In this document: positions 1 through 5,492 of the stretch, piece by piece
Numbering within the stretch: the first letter of the stretch is position 1
Layout: the number at the start of each line of letters is the position of its first letter
Notes under the pieces: model-generated
The model's database searches: none
What the model was told of the DNA's origin: nothing
Seen by the model: the letters and a program-made list of their open reading frames with translations, nothing else
Source: Burkholderiales bacterium
Lineage (GTDB): Bacteria > Pseudomonadota > Gammaproteobacteria > Burkholderiales > Casimicrobiaceae
Direction of reading: 5' to 3'
Assembly (NCBI GenBank): GCA_025354075.1
Contig: JANXNO010000104.1
Location: forward strand, 1-5,746
DNA: 5,746 bases
Position numbers and translations under genes: made by a program

Positions 1-39
1 CCGCGAGGCTCGGGTCGCGGCACAGCCGCTCCTACAAAA
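1..39. repeat. REP-type palindrome (GTAG head), outer part cut by window edge
   Basis: Positions 17-29 form a small hairpin (GCGGC, loop ACA, GCCGC), followed by GCTCCTAC, which is the reverse complement of a GTAGGAGC head. Positions 11-39 match 2987-3015 in 28 of 29 bases; the single difference is in the hairpin loop. CCGCGA at 1-6 is the reverse complement of TCGCGG at 15-20, so the window probably opens inside a two-REP inverted unit whose other half lies upstream. GTAG-headed REPs are established dispersed palindromes in Pseudomonas and Stenotrophomonas relatives, mobilised by RAYT transposases; none is encoded here. The element lies 10 bp beyond the stop codon of the oxidoreductase gene. 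Confidence 0.75.
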
Positions 40-49
40 TCCGCTGAAA

Positions 50-1072
50 TTAATGCTGAATCGCCACCACTTTTCCATCCCGAGCACTCGCTGCCAACGC
101 GTCAATCGTGAGCATGATGTCGGTGGTTTCCTCGGGCGTTGCGCCCGGCCAGCTCGCCCAGCCGTCTCGTACGAGGTCATAAAACGCTTCGCCCTGTACG
201 CGAAAGCCGGGCGCGGCTGCGCATTCGATGATCTCGCGCGGTGCGTCAAATGCGATGCTGCGTTTGATGATGACGTGCGGCGGCAACTTGTCCGACGTGT
301 CGTTGTAGTACGCCGTTTCAATGCTGCCTGCGTCGCCGATGATCATTGCGTGACGGTGCCGCGCCGTGCCGAAGCTGCACGAAATCTGCGCCATCACGCC
401 GCCCGGAAAATCAATCGAACCAATCAACGTGCGATCCACGCCACTGTCCGCAAATCGCGCCATCGCATGCACGCGCGTCGGACGCTCGCCCGCGATCATG
501 CGCACAAGGCTCACTGGGTAGCTGCCCGCATCCATCAGCGCGCCTCCCGCGAGCGATGGATCCCAGCGGATGTTGCCGTTGACGGGCAACGGGAAACCGA
601 ACGATGCCTGAATCAGTTGCACCTTACCGATAGCGCGTTCGCGCAGCAGTTCGGCGAGCTTGATGGTCTGCGGTTGCGCGCGATACGGGTAGGCTTCGAC
701 CACATAAACTTTGTTCGCGGCTGCTGCGTCGAACATCGCTTTCGTTTCCACCGAGTTCGCGGCGAATGGTTTCTCGCACAGCACATGCTTGCCCGCGTTA
801 GCCGCTTTGATTGACCACTCGGCGTGCAGGTTATTCGGCAACGGGTTGTAGACCGCTTCAATAGATGAATCAGCGAGCATCGCCTCATAGCTACCGAACG
901 AATGCGCGATGCCATTTTCTTTGCAAAAGGCCGCTGCTTTTTCAGCATTGCGACTGGCGACGGCGCATATATCCACTTTCGTCGAACCACGCAAGGCTGT
1001 GATGAACGCGCGCGCAATATTCGCCGCGCCGAGCACGCCAATGCGAAGCGGCTTTTCAGGGGCGCTCATCAT
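50..1072 (-). CDS. Gfo/Idh/MocA-family NAD(P)-dependent oxidoreductase
   Basis: This 340-residue protein has the normal length and layout of the family, which oxidises or reduces sugars, inositols, dihydrodiols and related polyols in the cytoplasm. An N-terminal Rossmann fold carries GVLGAANIA (residues 12-20), and the signature EKP with its catalytic Lys is at 100-102. The C-terminal substrate domain contains GGALMDAGSYP, giving Asp181 and Tyr185 in the D-x-G-x-Y arrangement of glucose-fructose oxidoreductase, xylose dehydrogenase and dimeric dihydrodiol dehydrogenase, rather than the D-x-G-x-H of inositol dehydrogenases. The substrate cannot be read from sequence. The start ATG at 1072 overlaps the TGA of the upstream dehydrogenase gene by 4 bp and is followed at once by a second ATG (1069). 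No Shine-Dalgarno is evident, so translational coupling is likely. The gene is intact and ends in TAA. Confidence 0.9.
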   Translation of the reverse strand: MMSAPEKPLRIGVLGAANIARAFITALRGSTKVDICAVASRNAEKAAAFCKENGIAHSFGSYEAMLADSSIEAVYNPLPNNLHAEWSIKAANAGKHVLCEKPFAANSVETKAMFDAAAANKVYVVEAYPYRAQPQTIKLAELLRERAIGKVQLIQASFGFPLPVNGNIRWDPSLAGGALMDAGSYPVSLVRMIAGERPTRVHAMARFADSGVDRTLIGSIDFPGGVMAQISCSFGTARHRHAMIIGDAGSIETAYYNDTSDKLPPHVIIKRSIAFDAPREIIECAAAPGFRVQGEAFYDLVRDGWASWPGATPEETTDIMLTIDALAASARDGKVVAIQH

Positions 1073-1920
1073 GCGTACGTGTAAAAACCGCGTCCCGTTT
1101 TACGACCCAGATAACCTGCTGCAACCATCTCTTTCAGCAGCGGCGCAGGACGATATTTCGGATCGTTGAAGCCTTCGTAAAAGACGTTCATCACGGCGAT
1201 CATGATGTCGAGGCCGATCATGTCGGCGAGCGCGAGCGGGCCAATGGGCTGGTTGGTACCGAGCTTCATGCCTGCGTCGATGTCTTCAGCGGTGGCGAGG
1301 CCTTCCTGCAGGCAAAAAATCGCCTCATTAATCATCGGGCACAGGATGCGGTTGACCACAAAACCCGGTGAATTTTTCACCGTAATCGGCGTCTTGCTGA
1401 GGGCTTTGGCCAACTCCTGCGCGGTGGCAATGGTGGCGTCACTCGTGGCCAATCCGCGAATCAATTCGACCAGCGCCATCATCGGCACCGGATTGAAAAA
1501 GTGCATGCCGACAAAGCGATCTGCTCGCTTCGTCGCGGCAGCGAGTTGCGTGATCGAGATCGACGACGTGTTAGTCGCGATGATGGTTTCGGGCGTCAGC
1601 GTCGTGTCCAGATCCTTGAGGATTTTGATTTTGAGCGCTTCGTTTTCCGTTGCAGCTTCAATCACGTAATCGCAGGCCGCGAGATCGGCTAGCGTGGAGG
1701 TGGTCTTAACGCGTGCCATCGCAGCAGCCTTGATTTCCGCTGTGATTTTTTCTTTTTTGACCAGACGATCAAGGCTGCCGCTGATGGTCGACACGCCTTT
1801 TTCCAGCGCTGCCGGATTCACATCCAGCATCAGCGCGTCAATACCTGCAACTGCACACGCCTGCGCGATGCCATTGCCCATGGTGCCAGCGCCGACGATA
1901 CCTACGAGTTTGATGGTCAT
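1069..1920 (-). CDS. hbd: 3-hydroxybutyryl-CoA dehydrogenase (3-hydroxyacyl-CoA dehydrogenase family)
   Basis: The 283-residue product matches the single-domain, roughly 280-residue 3-hydroxybutyryl-CoA dehydrogenases, which interconvert (S)-3-hydroxybutyryl-CoA and acetoacetyl-CoA with NAD(P)(H). The N-terminal Rossmann motif GAGTMGNGIA starts at residue 10, and Asp33 closes the second strand as expected for cofactor ribose binding. TNTSS (116-120) carries the substrate-binding Ser, HFFNPVPMM (140-148) holds catalytic His140 with Glu152 as its partner, and NSPGFVVNR (183-191) begins the C-terminal helical domain. The C-terminus GYLGRKTGRGFYTY is typical. PaaH-type dehydrogenases of aromatic degradation look the same, so the pathway (butyrate, polyhydroxybutyrate, beta-oxidation or phenylacetate) is undecided; no thiolase or crotonase lies nearby. 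AGGAA at 1933-1929 sits 8 bases before the ATG. It is the first gene of a two-gene unit with the oxidoreductase. Confidence 0.93.
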   Translation of the reverse strand: MTIKLVGIVGAGTMGNGIAQACAVAGIDALMLDVNPAALEKGVSTISGSLDRLVKKEKITAEIKAAAMARVKTTSTLADLAACDYVIEAATENEALKIKILKDLDTTLTPETIIATNTSSISITQLAAATKRADRFVGMHFFNPVPMMALVELIRGLATSDATIATAQELAKALSKTPITVKNSPGFVVNRILCPMINEAIFCLQEGLATAEDIDAGMKLGTNQPIGPLALADMIGLDIMIAVMNVFYEGFNDPKYRPAPLLKEMVAAGYLGRKTGRGFYTYA

Positions 1921-1947
1921 GATTTTTGTTCCTGAAGATGTTGCCTG

Positions 1948-1953
1948 ATTTTA
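1948..1953 (-). promoter_or_regulatory. Possible -10 box for the hbd-oxidoreductase unit
   Basis: Read on the minus strand the bases are TAAAAT, 27 bases upstream of the hbd ATG and within the 69-bp gap between two divergent genes. No good -35 hexamer is present 16-18 bases upstream (TCAATT or CAATTC at best), so this is a weak call. Confidence 0.3.
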
Positions 1954-1974
1954 CGAGGCCGGGTTTTGCGAATT

Positions 1975-1980
1975 GAGGTG
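1975..1980 (+). promoter_or_regulatory. Ribosome binding site that decides the transporter start
   Basis: GAGGTG lies 9 bases before ATG at 1990. It favours that start over TTG at 1966, which lies upstream of the site itself, and over ATG at 1999, which would be 18 bases away. Confidence 0.65.
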
Positions 1981-1989
1981 TGCTGCAAA

Positions 1990-2952
1990 ATGCAGGCGAT
2001 GACACAAAATAATTTGATGGTGGGCGTGGGGGCCGCGCTGGCTGCGGGACTGATGTGGGGTCTGGTCTTCGTTGCGCCGCTGTTGCTACCCGACTATCCG
2101 GCTACGCTTTTGACCTTCGGGCGCTATCTTGCATTTGGGTTGGTGACGTTGCCAATTGCGTGGTGGCAACGCGAGAAACTGCGACAGTTGACGCAGGCAG
2201 ACTGGTGGCTAGCGACGAAGCTCTCAATGGTCGGAAACATTGCGTATTACCTCACGCTGTCCGCCGCGATTCAGCTTGCGGGCGCGCCGTTGCCGACGCT
2301 GATTATTGGCACGTTGCCAGTGGTCATTGCAGTGTGTTCCAACCTCGGAGATCGCCAGTTTTCGTGGGCGCGACTGCTGCCGTCGCTTTTATTGATCGGG
2401 CTCGGCTTGCTGAGCGTGAATGCTGATCAATTGGTTCGGCTGGACGCGAAAAATACATTGAACGCGTACCTGATGGGTGCCGCGCTCGCAGTGGTCGCAA
2501 ACGCCGCGTGGACCTGGTATCCGATTCACAACGCACGTTGGTTGCGCGCGCATCCGTCACACACGTCAATGACGTGGGCGACGGCGCAAGGCATCGTTAC
2601 GCTGCCGATGGCTGCGGTCGGATTATTAGTGTCGATTGTGTATTTCAAAATGACGGGCGATGTGCGGTTTGCCGAATCGCTGTGGGGGCCGCAGCCGCTG
2701 AAGTTTTGGCTGCTGATGATCGTGATCGGGTTTGCCGCATCGTGGCTGGGCACTTTGCTATGGAACATCGCTAGCAAGAACACACCGACGGCGCTGACTG
2801 GGCAATTGATCGTATTCGAAACGCTGGCTGCGCTGGGGTACGCGTACATCGTGTATCAGCGCGCGCCGAGCGGGTTTGAGATGGCAGGAATTGCGCTTCT
2901 GGTGCTTGGCGTGATTGTTGGAGTACGGGCGCTAGCTGGGTCGAAACTGTAG
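1990..2952 (+). CDS. EamA/DMT-superfamily transporter, ten membrane helices
   Basis: The protein has 320 residues from ATG 1990; a TTG at 1966 would add 8 residues but lies ahead of the GAGGTG ribosome binding site. It is strongly hydrophobic, with about ten predicted helices near residues 10-34, 40-58, 75-97, 100-118, 128-145, 158-175, 195-220, 240-262, 270-290 and 296-315, in two halves of five, as in EamA-type drug/metabolite transporters of the inner membrane. The second half contains the family-like stretch WLGTLLWNIASKNTPTALTG, with a helix-breaking NTPTALTGQL segment near the ninth helix. Relatives export amino acids, nucleobases or other metabolites; the substrate here is not predictable. 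The gene is divergent from hbd and convergent with pyrC. Its TAG stop (2950-2952) is part of the GTAG head of a REP palindrome, so the last codons are shared with the repeat. Confidence 0.88.
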   Translation: MQAMTQNNLMVGVGAALAAGLMWGLVFVAPLLLPDYPATLLTFGRYLAFGLVTLPIAWWQREKLRQLTQADWWLATKLSMVGNIAYYLTLSAAIQLAGAPLPTLIIGTLPVVIAVCSNLGDRQFSWARLLPSLLLIGLGLLSVNADQLVRLDAKNTLNAYLMGAALAVVANAAWTWYPIHNARWLRAHPSHTSMTWATAQGIVTLPMAAVGLLVSIVYFKMTGDVRFAESLWGPQPLKFWLLMIVIGFAASWLGTLLWNIASKNTPTALTGQLIVFETLAALGYAYIVYQRAPSGFEMAGIALLVLGVIVGVRALAGSKL

Positions 2953-3015
2953 GAGCGGCTCGGCCGCACCCCACGTTCGTCCATCGCGGGTCGCGGCAGA
3001 GCCGCTCCTACAAAA
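2948..3015. repeat. Inverted pair of GTAG-headed REP sequences (REPIN-like) between convergent genes
   Basis: The left arm 2948-2967 and right arm 2993-3012 are reverse complements in 19 of 20 bases, separated by 25 bases. Each arm folds internally: GCGGC-TCG-GCCGC at 2955-2967 and GCGGC-AGA-GCCGC at 2993-3005. The right REP with its flank (2987-3015) is a near-identical second copy of 11-39. The unit fills the whole gap between the transporter gene and pyrC, and the GTAG heads provide both stop codons (2950-2952 on plus, 3010-3008 on minus). The long stem could slow RNA polymerase from either side or protect the 3' ends of both messages, but no U-tract follows it, so it is not a classic intrinsic terminator. 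Confidence 0.85.
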
Positions 3016-4042
3016 GCTTCCAGGATAGCGAGCGCCCCACGGTCAGCGGAACAATCGTTTCGCCTCCAAATGAATATTCGTCGGGCGGTGTCCAGCTCTC
3101 ACGTTTGAGTGTCAGCCGCCCGGCATTGCGCGGCAATCCGTAAAACTCTGCGCCGAAACGACTGGCGAAATCGTCCAGTTTGTCGAGTGCGCCGACCGAA
3201 TCAAACGCATCGGCATAGAGCTCCAGCGCCGCATGCGAGGTAAAGCATCCCGCCGCGCCACAACAGGCTTCCTTGCTGTTTTTTGCGTGCGGCGCACTAT
3301 CGGTGCCAAGGAAAAACTTTGCTGAACCTGACGTTGCTGTTTTCAACAACGCCTGCCGATGCGTCTCGCGTTTAAGTATCGGCAGGCAATAAAAATGCGG
3401 GCGAATTCCGCCCGTGAAAATCGAGGTGCGGTTGTAGAGCAGGTGCTGCGGCGTGATCGTGGCGGCTACGTTGGCACCGCTGGCAACGACGAAATCGGCG
3501 GCTTCTTTTGTGGTGATGTGTTCCACCACCATTTTCAGCACCGGAAAATCGCGTGCGATTTGTTGCAGCGAGCCTTCTACAAACAACGCTTCGCGGTCAA
3601 ACACATCGGTTGTCGGGTCAGTCACCTCGCCGTGGATGCAAAGAACGACGCCGAGGCGCTGCATTACTTCCAGTACGGGGTAAATCTTGGAGAGCGAGGT
3701 GACGCCCGATTCGGAATTGGTGGTTGCACCCGCCGGGTAATACTTGAACGCATGCACGAAGTCGCTATCCGCCACCCGCGCCACTTCTTCAACAGTGGTG
3801 CCATCCGTCAGATAGAGCGCCATCAACGGCGAAAAAGGCGTATCAAGAGGCACCGAACGCAGAATACGGTCACGGTAATCGGCCGCCATCGCTACCGTCG
3901 TCACCGGTGGCTTCAAGTTGGGCATGACCAGCGCGCGTCCAAACTGCCGCGCGGTGAACGGCACGACCGAGGCCATCGCTGCGCCGTCGCGAAAATGGAG
4001 GTGAAAATCGTCGGGGCGTCCCAACGTGACGGTATCTTGCAT
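3008..4042 (-). CDS. pyrC: Dihydroorotase, class II (E. coli PyrC type)
   Basis: PyrC catalyses reversible cyclisation of N-carbamoyl-aspartate to dihydroorotate, the third step of de novo pyrimidine synthesis, in the cytoplasm with a binuclear metal (usually zinc) centre. From ATG 4042 it has 344 residues, close to the 348 of E. coli PyrC. The metal ligands are visible: His14 and His16 in DFHLHFRDG, the carbamylated Lys100 in AFKYYPAGATTNS, His137 in CIHGEV, His175 in VEHITTK, and Asp248 in FLGTDSAPH. The flexible-loop and substrate residues MPNLKPP and TITPQHLLYNR are also intact, so a working enzyme is expected. A TTG at 4069 would add nine residues, but AAGGGA (4056-4051) sits 8 bases before ATG 4042. 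The gene is divergent from the Fur-family gene and convergent with the transporter gene, and its TAG stop lies in a REP head. Confidence 0.96.
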   Translation of the reverse strand: MQDTVTLGRPDDFHLHFRDGAAMASVVPFTARQFGRALVMPNLKPPVTTVAMAADYRDRILRSVPLDTPFSPLMALYLTDGTTVEEVARVADSDFVHAFKYYPAGATTNSESGVTSLSKIYPVLEVMQRLGVVLCIHGEVTDPTTDVFDREALFVEGSLQQIARDFPVLKMVVEHITTKEAADFVVASGANVAATITPQHLLYNRTSIFTGGIRPHFYCLPILKRETHRQALLKTATSGSAKFFLGTDSAPHAKNSKEACCGAAGCFTSHAALELYADAFDSVGALDKLDDFASRFGAEFYGLPRNAGRLTLKRESWTPPDEYSFGGETIVPLTVGRSLSWKLL

Positions 4043-4050
4043 GCCGCTTG

Positions 4051-4056
4051 TCCCTT
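4051..4056 (-). promoter_or_regulatory. Ribosome binding site that decides the pyrC start
   Basis: The minus strand reads AAGGGA 8 bases before ATG at 4042. It lies inside the extension that a TTG start at 4069 would translate, which argues for the shorter 344-residue protein. Confidence 0.65.
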
Positions 4057-4070
4057 GTCCTACGCGCAAC

Positions 4071-4082
4071 GTTTGCGCAAAC
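4071..4082. promoter_or_regulatory. Perfect 12-bp palindrome between pyrC and the Fur-family gene, candidate operator
   Basis: GTTTGCGCAAAC is a perfect palindrome, 28 bases upstream of the pyrC ATG and 15 bases upstream of the Fur-family ATG. GCGCAA also occurs at 4064-4069 and 4075-4080, eleven bases apart, about one helical turn. Its place in a 55-bp divergent gap fits an operator controlling one or both genes, possibly by the adjacent regulator. It does not resemble the Fur box (GATAATGATAATCATTATC) or the AT-rich Zur box, so the binding protein is unknown. Confidence 0.4.
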
Positions 4083-4097
4083 TGCTAGGATTGAATT

Positions 4098-4640
4098 ATG
4101 GCTTCTCGTTCTGCACCAACCCCAGCAACCACTGATCATGACGATCATGCGGGACACACGCATGCCGCCGTCGAATCGACAACAGCCGCTGGTGTGGCGC
4201 TCGCGCGGCGGCTGGTCAAAGAAAGCGGTGGACGCAACACCGAGGCGCGGCGCAATGTGCTGGCGTGCCTGATCGCGGCAGGGCGAGCGCTGTCGCACGC
4301 TGAAATTGAGGCGCAACTCGCCGATACTGACCTGGATCGGGTGACGCTATACCGCGTGCTGGAATGGCTGGTTGAACAATCGCTGGCGCATCGCGTGGGC
4401 GGTCTTTCGGGCTTTGACCGCGCCATGCGCTTCGCCTTCAGCCGCCCAGAGCGACGCAGCGCTCACGCGCATTTTCAGTGTATCCAGTGCGGCACCACAA
4501 TGTGTCTGGATGACGTAGCAGTGCCGGCGCTGCCAGTGCCAGGCGGGATCGAGTTGCAGGGGATCGAGTTGGCGGCATTTGGTTATTGCGCGCCATGTAG
4601 TCTTGCAAACCGAAGCGTGGCCGCCGAAAACAGTACATGA
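4098..4640 (+). CDS. Fur-family metal-dependent transcriptional repressor (subtype unresolved; Zur possible)
   Basis: This 180-residue protein has the two-domain Fur plan. The winged-helix DNA-binding domain spans about residues 33-105, with RNTEARRNVLACL (46-58) matching the usual R-x-T-x-x-R-x-x-V/I-L segment and DRVTLYRVLEWLVEQSLAHRV (80-100) as recognition helix and wing. The C-terminal dimerisation and metal domain has HAHFQC (123-128) and two Cys pairs, CIQC (128-131) and CAPC (164-167), the usual structural zinc site. Residues 1-30 are an extension with His14, 17, 20 and 22 among Asp residues. The Cys at the position of E. coli Zur Cys88 is not conserved, so Zur is only a possibility beside Fur-like or other subtypes. 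ATG 4098 follows TAGGA at 4086-4090 by 7 bases, and an in-frame TGA at 4092 rules out a longer protein. It is divergent from pyrC and upstream of dksA. Confidence 0.9.
   Translation: MASRSAPTPATTDHDDHAGHTHAAVESTTAAGVALARRLVKESGGRNTEARRNVLACLIAAGRALSHAEIEAQLADTDLDRVTLYRVLEWLVEQSLAHRVGGLSGFDRAMRFAFSRPERRSAHAHFQCIQCGTTMCLDDVAVPALPVPGGIELQGIELAAFGYCAPCSLANRSVAAENST
4545..4574 (+). repeat. In-frame 15-bp tandem duplication inside the Fur-family gene
   Basis: Two adjacent 15-base units (4545-4559 and 4560-4574) share their first 12 bases, GGGATCGAGTTG. They encode GIELQ followed by GIELA (residues 150-159), just before the CAPC zinc pair. The segment length matches E. coli Zur, so the repeat need not be an insertion. 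Confidence 0.6.
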
Positions 4641-4670
4641 TGACAGCAACGTTGAAAGAGTAGCTATAAT
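4640..4670 (+). promoter_or_regulatory. Probable sigma-70 promoter of dksA
   Basis: A perfect -10 box TATAAT lies at 4665-4670. The best -35 is ATGACA at 4640-4645 (5 of 6 consensus bases), with a long 19-base spacer that overlaps the last base of the upstream stop codon. The predicted start near 4677 gives a leader of about 100 bases. The bases after the -10 are very GC-rich (CCGGCGCC), like the discriminators of promoters inhibited by ppGpp and DksA. Confidence 0.6.
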
Positions 4671-4680
4671 CCGGCGCCGC

Positions 4681-4740
4681 CCATGATGCATGGCTCACGC
4701 CGAAGAATGAGTGGGCCGCGCCGTCGATTGACTCGACGGC
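4681..4740 (+). promoter_or_regulatory. Structured 5' leader of dksA: two hairpins
   Basis: Positions 4720-4740 form a perfect 8-bp stem (GCCGTCGA / TCGACGGC) with a 5-base loop TTGAC. A smaller 5-bp stem with loop ATG lies at 4681-4693 (CCATG / CATGG). The larger hairpin ends 36 bases before the dksA ATG and is followed by ACACACAATT, not a U-tract, so it is not an intrinsic terminator. It could affect message stability or be a regulator's binding site. No known riboswitch was recognised, and the rest of the 136-bp gap holds no gene. Confidence 0.45.
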
Positions 4741-4776
4741 ACACACAATTGACCAGTAACGTATCGGTAGAGTCCT

Positions 4777-5385
4777 ATGTCCACAACCAAGGCCAAAGCA
4801 GCCCCAGCAGCTACCGGCAAAGCCGCAGCAGCGTCTAGCGGTAAAACTGCCACAGCGACCACAAAATCGGTTGCTGCCGCCGCACCCGTCGCGGTTAAAC
4901 CGGCGGCTCCTGCCCCGGCGAAAATGGCTCCGCCCAAGGCTGAAACCGTGCTGTCGATGAACGGTCATAAAAAGTATGCCGGATTGACCGAAGCCGAAGT
5001 ACTCGCTCAGCCAGAGTCGGAATACATGAGCAAAGAGCAACTGGCTTTCTTTAAAGAAAAGTTGGTGGAGCTGCGCGGACAGATTCTGCACAACGCCACC
5101 GACACCGGCGAACATCTTCGTGACAACGAAGTCGCCACCGACCCGTCGGATCGGGCGACGCAGGAAGAGGAATACACGCTGGAACTGCGCACTCGCGACC
5201 GTGAACGCAAACTTTTGAAAAAAGTCGACAAGGTTATTCGCATGGTTGACGACGGCAGCTTCGGCTGGTGCGAAGAAACCGGCGAGCCCATTGGCTTGGC
5301 GCGTTTGATTGCGCGCCCCACGGCGACCCTTTCAATCGAGGCGCAAGAGCGTCGTGAGCGCATGCAGAAGCTCTTCGGCGATTAA
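4777..5385 (+). CDS. dksA: RNA polymerase-binding transcription factor DksA, zinc-finger-cysteine-poor, with basic N-terminal tail
   Basis: DksA enters the RNA polymerase secondary channel and, with ppGpp, represses stable-RNA promoters and activates others. Residues 83-202 align with E. coli DksA: YMSKEQLAFFKEKL opens the coiled coil, DPSDRATQEEE (122-132) is the tip with the essential Asp pair and Ala127, and LELRTRDRERKLLKKV (135-150) is the returning helix. In the globular domain only the first zinc Cys remains (Cys165 in FGWCEETGEPIG); the other positions are Thr168, Ser186 and Ala189. RLIARPTATLSIEAQ is otherwise conserved. Residues 1-55 are an extra low-complexity tail with 22 Ala, 8 Lys, 7 Pro and no acidic residue, making the protein 202 residues against 151 in E. 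coli. An in-frame TAG at 4768 excludes an earlier start. The ribosome binding site is weak (GTAGAG). Internal ATGs at 4924 and 4957 lack better sites. Confidence 0.93.
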   Translation: MSTTKAKAAPAATGKAAAASSGKTATATTKSVAAAAPVAVKPAAPAPAKMAPPKAETVLSMNGHKKYAGLTEAEVLAQPESEYMSKEQLAFFKEKLVELRGQILHNATDTGEHLRDNEVATDPSDRATQEEEYTLELRTRDRERKLLKKVDKVIRMVDDGSFGWCEETGEPIGLARLIARPTATLSIEAQERRERMQKLFGD

Positions 5386-5409
5386 ACAGTCGCTTCTGCG
5401 TGGCATTAC

Positions 5410-5483
5410 GGGGTCAAAGTATCGACTTTGACCTACACGACACCACCCGCAGCCCGCGTATTCTTCGAGTCGTTTTCGACCCC
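5410..5483. repeat. Nested inverted repeats in the dksA-sod gap
   Basis: Positions 5412-5420 (GGTCAAAGT) and 5425-5433 (ACTTTGACC) form a perfect 9-bp stem with loop ATCG. In addition GGGGTC at 5410-5415 is the reverse complement of GACCCC at 5478-5483, and GTCG-TTTT-CGAC at 5469-5480 makes a small internal stem. The first hairpin starts 26 bases after the dksA stop. It could act as a 3'-end structure, but no U-tract follows. GGGGTC...GACCCC palindromes also resemble dispersed repeats seen in betaproteobacteria. No clear promoter for the sod gene was found in this 118-bp gap. Confidence 0.55.
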
Positions 5484-5492
5484 CGTTTCACC

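Noticed and set aside
53..814. Long open frame antisense to the oxidoreductase gene.
   Set aside because: It encodes an Arg/His/Cys-rich product with no recognisable fold, typical of the opposite strand of a high-GC gene, and it fully overlaps a clear family member.
1966..1989. Longer transporter start at TTG 1966.
   Set aside because: The only good ribosome binding site (1975-1980) lies inside that extension and is spaced correctly for ATG 1990.
2948..3015. Bidirectional intrinsic terminator for the convergent genes.
   Set aside because: A strong stem exists, but neither side is followed by a T-tract; the REP interpretation with a second copy at 11-39 explains the sequence better.
4043..4069. 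Longer PyrC start at TTG 4069.
   Set aside because: The extra nine residues have no counterpart in E. coli PyrC, and the AAGGGA site fits ATG 4042.
4071..4082. Canonical Fur or Zur box.
   Set aside because: GTTTGCGCAAAC has a GC core and does not match the AT-rich consensus of either; kept only as a candidate operator of unknown specificity.
3359..4135. 258-codon open frame antisense to pyrC extending into the Fur-family gene.
   Set aside because: The composition is Arg/His-rich and low-quality, and it overlaps the intact pyrC with all its catalytic motifs.
4438..5115. 225-codon minus-strand open frame across the Fur-family/dksA junction.
   Set aside because: Its Gly/Cys/Arg-rich stretch is simply the reverse of the dksA Ala/Lys tail, and it has no ribosome binding site or known domain.
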